Below, in pieces: positions 39,034-51,849 of a DNA stretch of 64,000 nt. How positions within the stretch are numbered: the first letter of the stretch is position 1; each line of letters opens with the position of its first letter. Below the pieces are notes generated by a model that saw only the letters and a list, made by a program, of their open reading frames with translations, searched no databases and had not been told where the DNA came from. The stretch lies in assembly GCA_037903355.1 (NCBI GenBank), contig JBAJFE010000014.1, forward strand, positions 310,001-374,000, given 5' to 3'. Source of the stretch: Trichuris trichiura (taxonomy: Eukaryota; Nematoda; Enoplea; Trichinellida; Trichuridae). Made by a program: the position numbers and the translations under genes.

Positions 39034-39173
39034 TTTCATAGTAGATCTTCAGATTCACGGGTTTTGCCTTGGTCTAACAATTTGCTCATCCATCCGTTGG
39101 TAGGGCATTTTGAAGTTTACTTACAGATACACCCAACAGGCAAAACCCGTGAATCTGAAGATCTACTATGAAA
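39034..39173. repeat. Inverted repeat, perfect 36-bp arms
   Basis: Left arm 39034-39069 and right arm 39138-39173 are exact reverse complements, separated by 68 bp. A 13-bp direct repeat (AAAAGAGTGCATT) occurs just before the structure near 38986 and again overlapping the end of the right arm. Perfect arm identity implies recent formation. It has no coding capacity and no terminal TG/CA or TA signature. Confidence 0.95.
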
Positions 39174-42100
39174 AGAGTGCATTAGAACAAAATGTTTTCC
39201 CAAAACATTCAAACTTTTGGGTATGGTCTACTCACATATAAGACAAGTCTTTAGAAGGAACGAAGACAGACGAAGATCATTGAAGCAAACATTTCTTGAA
39301 TGCCACTTTCGAGATTTAGTACAACACAGAAGCACTGCCTGCTAGAAACGTAAGAAGTCGGCATTCCGATGATTAATGAAAATTCTGCCCTAGAGAGAAT
39401 GAACTTAAACTTATTCCCGCAGCGGCAGCAAAGTTTAACGTTACTAACAATAACAAAATAAGATTCGACTAATGCAAACAGCGAGATTATCAGCTTTCAG
39501 CTGGCATGTCCTCACGCTAACTGCACAAAGACGGTAAAAGAAATTTTAGCTTGATGCATTCTTTCAAAGATGCCGTTCTAATTATTAACGTAACAAGATA
39601 ACGGCTGACAGACTGGGTTTGTTTAAAGAATGAAGCAGCAAGTGTAGAAAAAGAAAATGTTATTTATCAGATCGAGCGTGTTGTGAAATCCACGGGGAAT
39701 AGCTGACAACCATTTTTCTTCGGTCACACTACACTGCCCATTCAGAAAAAAATCATCCGTTCCTTTAGAATGTGCAGCTATGCAGACAACGTGGACAATA
39801 AGCATGTGCTTGCCTATATAAACAAAACATTATGAAGTACAAGGTGCGGCTGACCCCTGCCGAGAGAGAAATGGCAATCTAAAGGACTGAAGTGCAAACA
39901 GAAATTTTGGAATAATGTACTGCGTGGCAGTAAGAAACAGCATAAATATTATTGCAGCACTTTTGGAGCCTAGTATTGCTGTTTGCTTTCTGTGGACCGA
40001 ATAATAGAATGAAGAATAAAAGAAATTACACTGCACAAAAATAATAAACCATTATGCTATCTGCTATGATGAACAAAAGTCAAAATCTTACATTTTTTCC
40101 TCATTGCCAGGAATGGTGAGCCCCCTATCGATCGTTAGTCGATATGTCAAAATAAAAACCTAATCAAACTGGAACGACTGCTGGGATTTGTTGAACCACT
40201 TGAGTTATGGAACAAATGGAAAGCAAATAGAATTCTCGTAGGATGATATATCAATTCTCATGAATACTTGGAGCCCCAACCGTGTGGTGCGCAGCAGCAA
40301 ACCCTTGTAACGCTTGCGGTTAGAAGGCAGACTTTCCAATCAAAAATTGGACATTGTCAGTTAAAGAAGTGAACTGAACCTTTCGAACAGCTAATACCGA
40401 CTGCCAAAATTTCAGATTAATCCAAAGCACACATTGATCTTCAGGGTAGAAGACGGCATTCTGGACCCTACGTGAGCCATTCTTGCAAAGTAAAATTCAA
40501 CACAACAACCTCGCAATCATGCTATCACCACCTTCAGTATTCAAAGTGAAAACGTTTGTTAATAAGAAATGCTCTATTTTGAAGCGGTAGCTAATGTATG
40601 AATGTGATAATTATTAATAACAGTTGAATATACCTCCCCAGAAACGGTTAAGGCAAGGCCTGTTAGACATTTGCAAATGCAAAAAACGACGTGTTGAGAA
40701 TGGGGCCTAAAATTAAGCACATTCGTGTTTCATAGAGGTCGTGAGTAAAGAACGTGGAACCGCTTTAATACAATATTTTAACAATTTCTCACTTACGAGG
40801 TGCCAACTGAACCGTTTCGCGTAATAACAATTTAAAAACAAAAGCTTTTGGAGACTGCAGATTACTAATGATCCATGAACAGCATGTTATTACGCACTGA
40901 CGAGGGATTGTAAGTAATTGCAGCTACCCAGCTACACAAAAAGTGCAAGCGGCTTAATGATTCCTGAATCATTATGGGTAAAGAGAAAATCGAACCCTTT
41001 CCTCACTACGGCCATGGTGCACGTAAACTTTTCGAAAAGAACGTTTCAAGATTCTTTTAAGAAAAATTATTTCTACTATCAAATTGCAATAGCACAAGAT
41101 GAAAAAGAAAATTGCAACGTTAAAGTCGGAGTTGACTGTCTTCCTATCTAGTATGCACGGAAGTGAAACAGTTACACGCTTTCACTGCTTCTAGAAATTT
41201 TGCGTGAACAGCTGTGTATAACCCGCTTTTCTTTACGCTCACTTCAGTGACTATAGACTATGACATTTTTTGACACTTACGTCAGCAGAAGGAAGCCTAC
41301 AGGCGGCGCAGAGATGCTTTTGTCAGCAAAGCTGTGGCATTAACGTGCTAATAGGCCAAACCTCGGGAGATAAAGTTAAAAGAACAACACAACTGGCAAG
41401 GCGTCAATCCTGACTGTTTGTTCAGCAACAGGTGCATAAATACGCAAATCTGTTGGCGAATGACAATTTTTGCGGATTGAAATTGCGAAAGCACAAAAGC
41501 TTGTCTAAGCAAAATAAGCAAATCCACTGAAAAACTTATAGTATATTTTTAAGCTATAACAACCATAACGGTTGTCATAAAACACTATGAAAAGTGGTGG
41601 AATTTCTCTGGCAAAACTAGTTCATCCCTAGAGGCTTCCGGAGAAAGAAATATATGCACTGATACGTTGGCTGCCGCCCCTTTCATAATGGGAGCATTAA
41701 TAGCTATTAACTGCTACGATGATCAGTATATAAATTATACACAGTCTATGAAATTGGGCATTATGTAAGATGACTAAAGAACCTATAGAATGCTGAAAGC
41801 CTTTAGGCAATGTATGAAACATTTCAAATTTCATACATTTCCTAGGCATATCGTACAACGCCAAAGGAAAAACCGGCAAAATATTGAATTGAGACCTTTT
41901 ACCTATGCCCCTGCAGGTTTGCAGTAGCAATACCCACAAGAAAGCGGTTTGTTTTTTCGCTATCTTGCCTATTATACTTTTCTTATATCTTAGCTTAGGC
42001 TTAGGCCAGGGCAGAACAATATCGCTGACGAGGATGAGGGAATAAACTGGGTGCTCTGATTCCAAAACCATGTCCGCTGTTGTGCTGTTGTCCAAAACCA

Positions 42101-43090
42101 TTTAAACCTGTGCCAAAATATAAAAACAGCGCAGCCGCAAGGCGCTGAGAAAACAGCACGTACACTTTGCTCTACAGATGACGCCACTGTAGTTTTGAGT
42201 GTGCGTTGGTAAAAAAACGTAAAGTTTTTAGTCCCAAGATGGTATTCACACTTTGAGCGAATACTGTTTTCTGTAATAAAGCTTATACAAGTTATACAAC
42301 AAACGGAAATCTCTGTGTAGAGATTTTAAACGTTGCTTAGAAACGGCGTGTATTCTATAAGACGCATTTCATACAATGCCAGTAACACGTTCCCCGTCAA
42401 GCCGCCAAGCATTAAAAGCTGCTATACGTAGCCCACAGTGGGAACCAGAACTTGATTTGATCTACCATGCAATCGTACTCAGGAGCAAAAACGAGTGGTA
42501 CGAAAAGGTCTGAATACTCGTCTTCCTGGCGAGACCAGCTCCATTTATGATCAGAAGCGATCAAGTCAAAGTCAGTGGAAACAGGCGAAAGACAGATCAT
42601 GCTCTATAGTGTAGGCACAGTCACGTGGTCCGTCGTTCCTCTTAGGCAGCCGGAATCATGTTGAGAAAGTCACTCGGTAATGGGAGATGAACGAAAGCAC
42701 GATAGAAATCAAGAATGAGTTTCCCTTGAATTCGGAAGGAATGATAGTTTAAGCGTATGGGTGAGGAGTTCTTGTGCAATTTTGGTTACTGCCACCAACA
42801 ATTAACTAATCCCCAATGTCAACAATAGCGTTATCCAGTTAAGTTATGCGGATCAAGAGATCCTGCAAGTACAGCATAAAAGCGGAAAACCAGAACTAGG
42901 AAAAATTGATTTCGTATAGGTTATTTGACTTAGCGCAACAAAAAAACAGCAAATAAAATAACTATTTCGTTGTAATCGAAGTGGATTAGTGTAGTGATGC
43001 GAAGACGTTATAATAGTTGCTCATTAACTGCTTTCGTATAGGAGAAACAGTTTTTTCTTAACGGGTTTTCAAAATTGTTCCTTCTAAAAG
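39174..43090. other. Gene-poor stretch, second part
   Basis: Short ORFs on both strands without splice-consistent partners, the longest being 134 codons at 41697-42101 (-). A TATA-like and AATAAA-containing segment at 42.1-42.3 kb was considered as an LTR and not accepted. Confidence 0.4.
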
Positions 43091-43162
43091 TTTTCTGCGG
43101 AATTTTCAACCTGTTTTTACATTAACGTTAATTTAAAAACGGTTTGGAAATTCCGCAAAAAA
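43091..43162. repeat. 72-bp imperfect palindrome centred on AACGTT
   Basis: Two 36-bp arms without spacer, meeting at AAC|GTT, with five mismatches by eye. The outer flanks show weaker complementarity, so the structure may once have been longer. Confidence 0.85.
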
Positions 43163-46100
43163 ATTATAGAGGAGAAATAGTTTCATAAACAGTTTGGCTT
43201 AAAATTCTCTTGGTTTAGCTTCTATCAACATTATGCCCAAGCTTAGAATCTGTGATGTTTCAAAGTACGATTGACCGCTTTGCACACGTCTGTGAAGTAG
43301 TGATTAGTTTGACAGAAATAGATTTCCTCTTATTTATGCTTAAACGGGAACGTCAACATGAGCGTTACTGTTACATTCAGAAGCAGCGACAAATGATTAT
43401 GCAAACATTATGCATGAATGAGAAGAGCGGTAAACTATCCATTTCCGGAGAATGTGGCAGAACTTCAAGCAGAACAACTTCGATGAACCAATGAAAAAAG
43501 AGACCAGTCGATAAGCATTAAGCTCAGCTTAGCCTTCCCTGCTGATCCCTTCTTGCTTACATTTCCCCGTCTTCTTGTCCAGATGGAACAATCTACTTCC
43601 GCGTTGCTGTTGGCTGCAACAGCTGAATAAGAAGGTTTTGATAAAATGGTTTTGAAAGAAAAATTTTCCATTCTACGTTACTGCAGTAAGGAGACGCAAA
43701 GTTGGCAGTTTAGGTAAATTATATGGTTAAGCATCAGCGAAATCAATTCATACCTTTTAGCGCAATAATCGATGACTAGCATCTCGCATTACATCTTTAA
43801 GGTCACAATTTTTGCTATTACTGCTACTTAGTTGAAACTACCACCTGGCATGCCGAAGTGATAATGATCATCTTCGACAATGAATGAGTAGCTCATGCGC
43901 AACAAAAACCTCACGCTGCTAATAAGTGCGGTAGTCAGAGTAAGCGAAATGAGATGAGCTGTTCGCTAAGCTAAGTGGCTTTTTTGAAGCAACAAAGCTT
44001 CAATAACATTAATAACCTCGCTTCAAAACAGCCAACTCCCTCTTCCAACAATGCGACAGTTAGGAGAGACGAATGGACAAGTAAATTCTTTGAAACAAAA
44101 AACTTCTCACACAGGATGAATCCTGCACGTACGGCATGCCAACTCAATAGAAGAACCGTTGACAAAAATAGAATACGAATTCCAATAGAGCTTCACCTAT
44201 ACATCGGAATAGCATAGTCTAGAAATCCTTCTCAAAGATTTAATTCCATAATGCGTTTAAAGGATGGACGCGATGGAAAAAATATATCATTGTTGGAAAC
44301 TTTGTTAATCGTAAAGACTGAACAATCAATAAGGTTATGGGGTGCTCTAGCCCTGCTCACAAAATTAGTAATGTCAGTCAATCTTTTAAAATGAGTAGTT
44401 CGTTGGCAAAGCAGCGAAAGTAGACATATGGCTCTCAGGAATCCCTTTTAAAGAATTGTCTGGTATTCGTAATTTTTGGAACATGATTATCATTATCCGT
44501 AATTATGAGGAATGGTCATGCTTTCAGGGCGTCTTTCATTCGACTATGGTTTTATTAATATCCCTCGCTTTACGTACTGTACTGTCACGTTTGATACTTT
44601 TCAAAATTGCCAAGTCAACAGCTCATTTCGGCAGCGCAAATATAACCGGTAGACAGTCGCTAACGACTGCATCTCTGAAAGAAAATTAAAATCCAATGCT
44701 GCTTTTTGAATTAAGCTTGCTCTGACGTCAGCGCCATGACAACGAACCGGTTGATTAAAAAGGCGATTATGACTTTAAGGTAAAATAGCGTCTTAAATAA
44801 TCGAGAGCGGAGGAATGGCAATACTAATTAAAGGGCCGCTTTAGCAGTAAGTGCCTTAGACGCCAAATTCCCAAAACTGATCACAAGCGTGTTCATATTT
44901 TCAACAACATAGTTGCCTTCAACGTTAAAGGCAGTAAAGGTAAGTTCGTTGATTAATATTTTATAGTTTCTTATGTTGCGCATGATGCCAAAATAATTTG
45001 TTGAAGACTAGAAAGACGGCAGCAGATTTCAATTCGCGCACGCAGTGATGAAAGAATCAGAAGTATCCAGATAGTTTGTCAGTTTTCAACAAGTTAAACT
45101 GATCTCGTTCGGTCGCTAAAAGATCTCCCGCTTTCAAGTTAATGACTAAGGCACTTTTTAAAAAAATTTTAGATTAGATACCCAATATACGGATTCCCAG
45201 TGACTGTCTGCGAGCTCTGCACCTTTCTGCTCTCTTTTAGCAGGGATCGTGAAGTACCACAATCTTCGAAGTACAGATCTCAAAAAAACTGTTCAAAGAA
45301 ATTAGAATAGAGAAACGCTGGCTTTTCTTCAAATCATCATCTATAGAATACCAGCAAAGCCTTGAAAATGTTACTTTTTAGTATTCAAACATGAATACTA
45401 AAAAAATTATCCTAATTCTCATATTATGAAATTGCCCAAAATAGTTCTTTATTTTATGCTGCATTTTGGCAAGTAACTCTTTGCCTTGATGGGACTGTTT
45501 CGCTTACAAACGAAGTAATATTTTCTTTCTGAAGATATTAGTAAAGCTAAAATTGAAAGCAGCTCAAACATGAGAAGTGAATGACTGACAGTTACCATAA
45601 ATAATCTTTCAGAAGCCAAAATAAATTAACCTTATGTTTTAAGAGTGTCTATTCTCCTATGTCAAGAAGCAACATGCATTTGCATTATTTGCACCGCGCA
45701 TAGAAACCTATTCTCGCGTTTTTACGTTTCTTTTATCATACAGAATGGAAATGAGGCGGCAGAATGGCTAAGAATGCTGCGATAACTGAAATTAGAATTG
45801 AAAAAGGTTATCGATCAAAGCTATATTAAGAAAACTAATTTTATGAGCCTACCTTTGGTTTTAATGGAAGATGATCAATCAAGCGAATGCACCTCCGCCG
45901 ACAAACTATCCGCTTGCCAATTACATTCGCCTTCAAAGACCCGGAGCATTGCAAAGTTCGTAGATTATTATTTGTCAAGCACTACAGTCTTAAGAGGGTT
46001 CCTGAACACACTTAGTATAAGGTCAAAGTTCACACTTCAAGTCACTTTCATCCCTGAAAAAATCAGTATGCAACGCCCAAGAGCGAACAGCATAGCAACC

Positions 46101-49100
46101 GTTCCAGTTTTAGTGAAAAAAACGAGTCCGCTTTTTGAAATATTTTCACGAAACGCCCAGACCAAAGCGACTGGAATCGAAATTATGGACTAGTTGTCAA
46201 GCATATTAAACTATCGAAGCAGTTTTTTAAAAAAATGTATGCAGTACAGTATATTCAGTACCAGCGTTATATGCCTGCGTAGGCAGATTCAACGCTTAGC
46301 TAAATGATGAAGAGAGAAGAGAGGAAAGGTTAGACTCACCCTAGATATCGTTTCAAAGAAGCCACATGACCCTTTGAGGAGAAGACTAAGCCTGTTCAGC
46401 CAACTCTGAACTGCAATCCGGTTAGTAATTATCAGTTCTTGGAAGGCAGGCGATGGAATCTCATTTGCAGAGCACTCGGTTAGCCGTACAATGGCGAGCC
46501 GTTCAATGATATTATGTCGCAGCAGATCAGAGCCAAAATTTCGATAACAACAATACTGCGCTACTAGGAACATTGATTAGACAACAAATCGAAAGTAATT
46601 CCATTATTTCACGGATTAACGAAACAAAAAGGAAGTTGCGACACGAACAGAAGAAATCACTTCCAATATTTTTCGACCTCCATAGTAATGCCCTAGATAA
46701 CAACAGCTTTACCATGTGCCTTTATCACACTTTTCCCTAATACAGAGAAAGTCTGCTGCCCGCAGAACGATAAAACACACGCTTATCCCGTAGTTGAAGT
46801 GAAGCAAACAAAATTGAGAAATTCACGTTATAAACGCTTTTCCTATTTCATGCAATGCTAACTACCAACACAAAGAACGGTGTACTAAAAAAAAATTTAC
46901 ATCGCATACACGTTAATAATTTACAGCACACTGCTGCGAATAGATAAAGTGAGCGCTGCTCAGCTTCCCGTAAAGTCATCTTTCAGCAACGCTTGACAAA
47001 GCATGCTGTAAGGCACTAAGAGTTGATGATTTTCTGTTTATCTGTAGTTTTATTTGCGCAAAATGGACAGCATTGTTATCATGCACGAAACATGAAATTA
47101 ATAATGACGTGATAAGTCTACATCCTCGTGCAGTGGCGTTAGAACATTTTCCGATCAGATGCGTGCAGCTTCATGCAGTATGAAATCATCAAAAGCCAAC
47201 GGAGGTCAATGAAACGCGAAAGTGTAATCAATTTTACCAAATGGTGAGTTATCCTAATGGAATGATAACTTTTAGGTTAGGCGTATTCTGCTCATAATTA
47301 TTTGCATAATCGGTTAGATATTAAAGAACGTAGTCAAACCAGCTTTTCTAAGCGCTAATTTGTTTGCCTTAGCTGAACAGACTTATCAGTCAATGCGGCG
47401 AGGATCGCCCTGATAGTAGTCCAGATGAGATCAAAAAAATTAGAGGCCTACAAAATAGAACAATTGTCTGTTTATCAGAAAAGCGCTGCAACGGTAAGAT
47501 GGGAAAGTGAATATCAGTTCTACATTTTTGCCTTTCAAATTCTGCAGTTACTTACTTAGCAGTGAAAATGAAGATTTCGTGTTGTATTACGGCAAGTTTT
47601 CTGCTTTTATAAAAGCCTCTGATTGGAATAAAGTGAGAGTATTCTGATTCTTCGTCAGCGTGTAAACAAATTCATAACGGATTAGGTACGATTCGAATGC
47701 TCCTGTTCTATTTTAAAACAGTTAAGTAAAAGTGTTGCCTCCAAATAATCCTATAAAAAAAAATTCACCATAAGGAAGTACAAAATTATACGATCTCTCG
47801 TTCTGAACTACTACGACTACAACTGCATTGAAAGTAGAGGTATTATAAATAACTGTTCGACAGAAAAGGAAGTTATCAGACGAGATGCAGACATTGCTAT
47901 TATGTACCTTTCAAACAGACGTGCAATTTTTGAGGATATTTAGGGATATTTACTTTCCCTAACTCTTTGTCAATATTTTCGTTCGTTTCGCCCATGAAAG
48001 GTTTTCACCAGTACTGCAGAATTTGTTGCATTTCCGAAGCGCACCATTTTACTTGATTTATACGATTCTTTAATAAAGCTTTTTCTCTGTGTAAAACGAA
48101 GTTCATTTCAGCCTCTTCTTTTTTAAGTTAGTTATGAGCGTCAAAACGGCTTTCTTCATTTTCTCTCTTTCAGCTGGCCATTGAAAATAAGAAAGCGTAG
48201 AAATACCGCCTTTTTTCCGCCGACGATGCAGCGTGAGCAGTCCTGAAGGCTTCAGATATTAAACCATTTTTTTTATCAGTGTTTTGCAAACAGCATTGAT
48301 ATGGCATTTGACTGAAAAATTAGAAATAAAGAATATGCTAAGAAGGATTGACCTCAGATTTATTAATATGACCAGCTACGCCATTTATTTAGTGCTACCG
48401 TTCATTCCTTATGCTAACGATCAGAAGTTAGCTATGAAGTCGAAAAATTCTTGACTATTAGATGGATATTTAAGGATATCTTGGCCTGTTGGACTACTCA
48501 TAGTTTCTCTCATTTCAACATGCAAAGAAAAAACGTTATCCGTTTACTGTGCATGGATAGCCTAGTTTCACTTTGTTAAAAATATTAGTGTGCTCATAAA
48601 CTGTTTCTGTAGCTGTCACTTTTGAACTGAATTTAGTAGTAGCAATAATGATAAGATTTATGAGCATAAAGTTAGGGAAACAAGTCTTAGGAAATGAATA
48701 TATTGATCCTAACATTTTTATTAACGGAGCAAATAAATCAGGTGACATGAAGATTTTGGAATTACGAGTCACTCTGTTAAAACATCTTTCATAATGTCTG
48801 AGCTGCTTCACTCTGCTATGGCGCTAATTTACTTTAAGGTTTTGAAGTTGAAATTTCTAAATCTCAGTTACTCAACCTTTTTCACTCCAGCGTCCACTGG
48901 ATGTAGCAAGCACTGTTTGGCAGCAGCTGTCGTCTCGTCAAGGGCATTCTAACGTGGGTTGCAAAGCATGGGTCGAAAAGATCAGAATGCATATTCGATT
49001 ACGGATACCTTTTGCTTCAAGGTTCCTTGGCCTTTTGGCTAAGACTGACGCTGAGCCAATTATGGCCAGACATTCGCGGTCCAGCCTAACTATCAGTCTT

Positions 49101-50443
49101 GCAGCGCCACACTGGGAACTATTGTTTTCTTTGCCAATGACAAGTCGGTTCGAAATCTTTCGTGGCATTGTTCGCTTAAGTTTGCAGTCAGCCACTCAAA
49201 CAAGCCATTAGAATCGCAAATTCCCTAAGAGGCAAAATCTGTACTTCGAAGATGTCACTCACTATTTACCGTTTTGAAGCTGTATAAGTATGCTACATTG
49301 AAAATGCAACTTTTTGAAAAAGTTTTAACTTGTCCAGCAGTTCAACACCTTAAACTGACACTTCCAAATCTAAAAATAACGCCCTATGACAAATGCGCAA
49401 CACATGTGAAAATTTGTTTCAAGATAGCTAGAAATAGTTGATAAACTTGACAGACTTTCAAGTGCTTCAATAAGGACTTAGGTATTTTTATGAACCAACT
49501 GATTAGCATACGAAAGAATCATAAGTCATTTTTTCATCTTTCATCCAGTTGGCTTTTGACATTTACGGATGAAGTGGGCGCAGTCGCTTGGTCATGCAGA
49601 TTAGCAGAATGCACTTACAAAACCTATAATGACGCAGAAGGCACCTACAAACCAATGCCTACAGCCAGTGAAAAATTGGCACCCGTAAGCAGCACCAACT
49701 AACTTCACAGATGCTCACAGTCATTAACGCGGCATCTACAAATATAACAATCAAACTCCAATATGTGCAGTTATCTCTATAGCCTTTTTATGCCTTCTAA
49801 CTTTTCCTTAGTTTTTCTTTCGTGTGAGTTGTACAGCCCGTTCCATCCGTAAGTTATGTGTTGTTTATCGCAAAACAAACAGTATCGTTAGTTAAGCAAC
49901 GATTGTGGGTTTCTTCATTTTCATTTACTCATTTTGCCTAACTCTGTTAAAATACAAAAATTTAGGCCGGAATCATTCGCGCTGCCTATTGTACAATGAG
50001 TTGCGCGTTGAACTCACTCAATCTAGTGCATACATCCTACCATGAAGCACTTACATTCACAGTTTTTATTTCATAGATGGAAACAATTTTAATTTATCAA
50101 AAACCTCATGAAGCCTTCAGGTCAGGAATCGCCCATTCTTCGCGCTAAAAGTGTCTGAAGCAATAAACTTGAGTGACGTGTGATCAGAAAATGGCAGTTT
50201 AAGGTGGGCAGTGAGTTCGGCGGAAGGAAATAGAATGTCAGCTGACTTCGAGTCAAAGAAGAATTTAAAAGACAAAGAAGGCGAATTTGTTTCTTTTTTG
50301 ATGTTTTTTATTCTTATTTTTGAACTTTATAATTTCTGCACTTTAACATTGAGCGAACAATTTGATTCTGCAGCCTGCTTTTATTAAAAACCACACAATA
50401 TTAGGATCATTCAACAATTACAATTACTAACGATAATGAAGCC
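43163..50443. other. Gene-poor stretch, third part
   Basis: 7.3 kb with no supported gene. The 131-codon plus-strand ORF at 45798-46193 has no family match or splice partners. Contains a small hairpin at 45375-45404 and a U2-like 16-mer at 49029-49044. Confidence 0.4.
45375..45404. repeat. Small hairpin, 13-bp arms
   Basis: Exact 13-bp inverted arms (TTTTTAGTATTCA and complement) around a 4-nt loop in AT-rich DNA. May be chance; no flanking gene. Confidence 0.7.
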
Positions 50444-50519
50444 AAAAATTAATGTACTTTTTTTCAGTACATTAATTTTTATTACAGTATTTTCAGTACA
50501 TTAATTTTCAGCACAGTAT
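50444..50519. repeat. Hairpin plus direct repeat in a 3' flank
   Basis: A 15-bp arm at 50444-50458 pairs exactly with 50466-50480. The latter belongs to a unit of about 29 bp (50461-50489) repeated directly at 50490-50519 with few changes (TATT against CAGC). The block lies 26 bp beyond the stop of the minus-strand cysteine-rich gene, so its 3' UTR probably contains it. Confidence 0.85.
50478..50483 (-). terminator. AATAAA within the repeat block
   Basis: Minus-strand AATAAA 63 nt after the stop of the cysteine-rich gene, inside the hairpin/direct-repeat block. Candidate poly(A) signal by position. Confidence 0.4.
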
Positions 50520-50545
50520 CAAAGTACAGTTCAAGTCAGTCGCAA

Positions 50546-51849
50546 CTAAGTCAAGCATAGTTCAAGTTCAGTGAACCTGGTCGAATAAAAATGCAAGCAC
50601 AGCAACACGAAGAGACCTAATAACCAAGCCATTAATGGTCTTAGTCTAGTACGGATACCGTTTATGGGAAAGCCGATATTCGAAACAGCGCAGCTAGTTA
50701 ATCTATCTAACCCCACGTCCGACTGTGTCCATTTTTTATCTTCTCGACGTTTGCAGTCAGCTAGCAGAATTCGTCGGGCCCCTTCAAAAAATTTTTCTAC
50801 CAAATTCCATGCTCTGTTGCCGCACATTGCTTCGATTGAAGGCTGCAGGCAACTTAAAAATCCGTTTAACAACCTTAATAACATTAACTGCAGCGACAAT
50901 TGGTTATGAAGCAGAAAATACCGACACGCGGCTTCATTGCTGGACTGCGAGTTGGTACCGTTTCTATAAGTTATTGTTTCCCTTGTCGCTTTCTTGACGC
51001 AGTCATCTTTTCCGTTCTCTACCCGTACGATGCAGTCTACGTAGCTTAAAAAATCTGAACCCAAACAGCCGCTAACTTATCAAAGTAGCAGCTTCTGAAC
51101 TGACGTACTTACCTGCATACTCTTCAGTGCAGAGATATCCATACGATTCTTGAATGAACTTCAAAGTCTTATGCTCGCTGCAGAGATGCTCAACTGGCCG
51201 GATGCAGGTTTCAAAACTCCAGATTTCCCTAAAATTTCATTTTAAAAAATCACTTTTCAAAAATTTTAATGATTTTATATTATATGCTTAAGAGCATGTG
51301 CTTAAGAATGCAAGGATAAGCAGCCAAAACACCTTGGTCAACTGGTCTTTCAATTACGTTAATCCATTCAACTGGTAACTGAAAGCTTTCATTCGCTTTT
51401 AAGCTTTTCAATCTGTCAGTTCACCTACTGGAGAGCTGCAGTCAGCTATTATAATGCAGTGCATATTTTTCGATTTATGATAAGTATTTTACACGAGACT
51501 TTATTTGGTACATTTGATTAAAAAGAAAGTGAACTTCACGAATTCTTGCTAAACGTTAAGCGCTGAACAACGGAACGCACCTGCATAATTCTTGAAACGT
51601 ATTCACTTTGTTATCATATAGGGTGTACTGATGTGGCTCTCGATCGTGTTGAAACAATTCCGACGATATCATAGCATCAATTGACCGCTCCACCGGGCCT
51701 ATGCAAAAGTCAATTCGAGCAACTGCCTCCTGTGGGCATCTGTAAGCTTCCACGGAAACAATGACCAATCCTGCAATCACCATTTTTTAACGATAAGCGG
51801 AATAGTTTAAATGCAGACTACCTATGAAAAACAACTTGGAAAAAGACAT
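50546..51849 (-). CDS. Secreted/membrane-anchored 13-cysteine protein
   Basis: Family not firmly recognised; the cysteine pattern recalls nematode T20D4.11-like (DUF19) extracellular proteins. Model: 51849-51822, 51770-51581, 51228-51113, 51054-50546; phases 1, 2, 1; 280 aa. A nine-codon first exon joins across a 51-nt intron to complete a clean signal peptide (MSFSKLFFIGLVIVSVEA), better than starting at the downstream ATG at 51783. The mature chain opens CPQEAVARIDFC and has 13 cysteines spaced through about 220 residues, with a glycosylation sequon (NGT). Near the C-terminus a hydrophobic stretch (MAWLLGLFVLLCLHF) is followed by about 13 polar residues, suggesting a type I membrane anchor rather than a GPI signal. 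Donors GTGCGT and GTAAGT and pyrimidine-rich acceptors are good. Possible surface antigen or adhesion role is speculation. Confidence 0.76.

Noticed and set aside
41697..42101. 134-codon minus-strand ORF
   Set aside because: No motif or splice context.
42077..42315. Second LTR candidate (TATA-like box, AATAAA, TGTTGT and ACAACA ends) followed by a short ORF from about 42375
   Set aside because: No matching target-site duplication or primer-binding site could be found, and the downstream frames are short and broken.
45798..46193. 131-codon plus-strand ORF
   Set aside because: Non-ATG start, no domain motif, no phase-matching flanking exons; a run of this length is plausible by chance in 64 kb.
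48938..49211. Overlapping 85-codon ORFs on opposite strands
   Set aside because: Mirror-image ORFs in a locally GC-richer patch; neither protein resembles a family.
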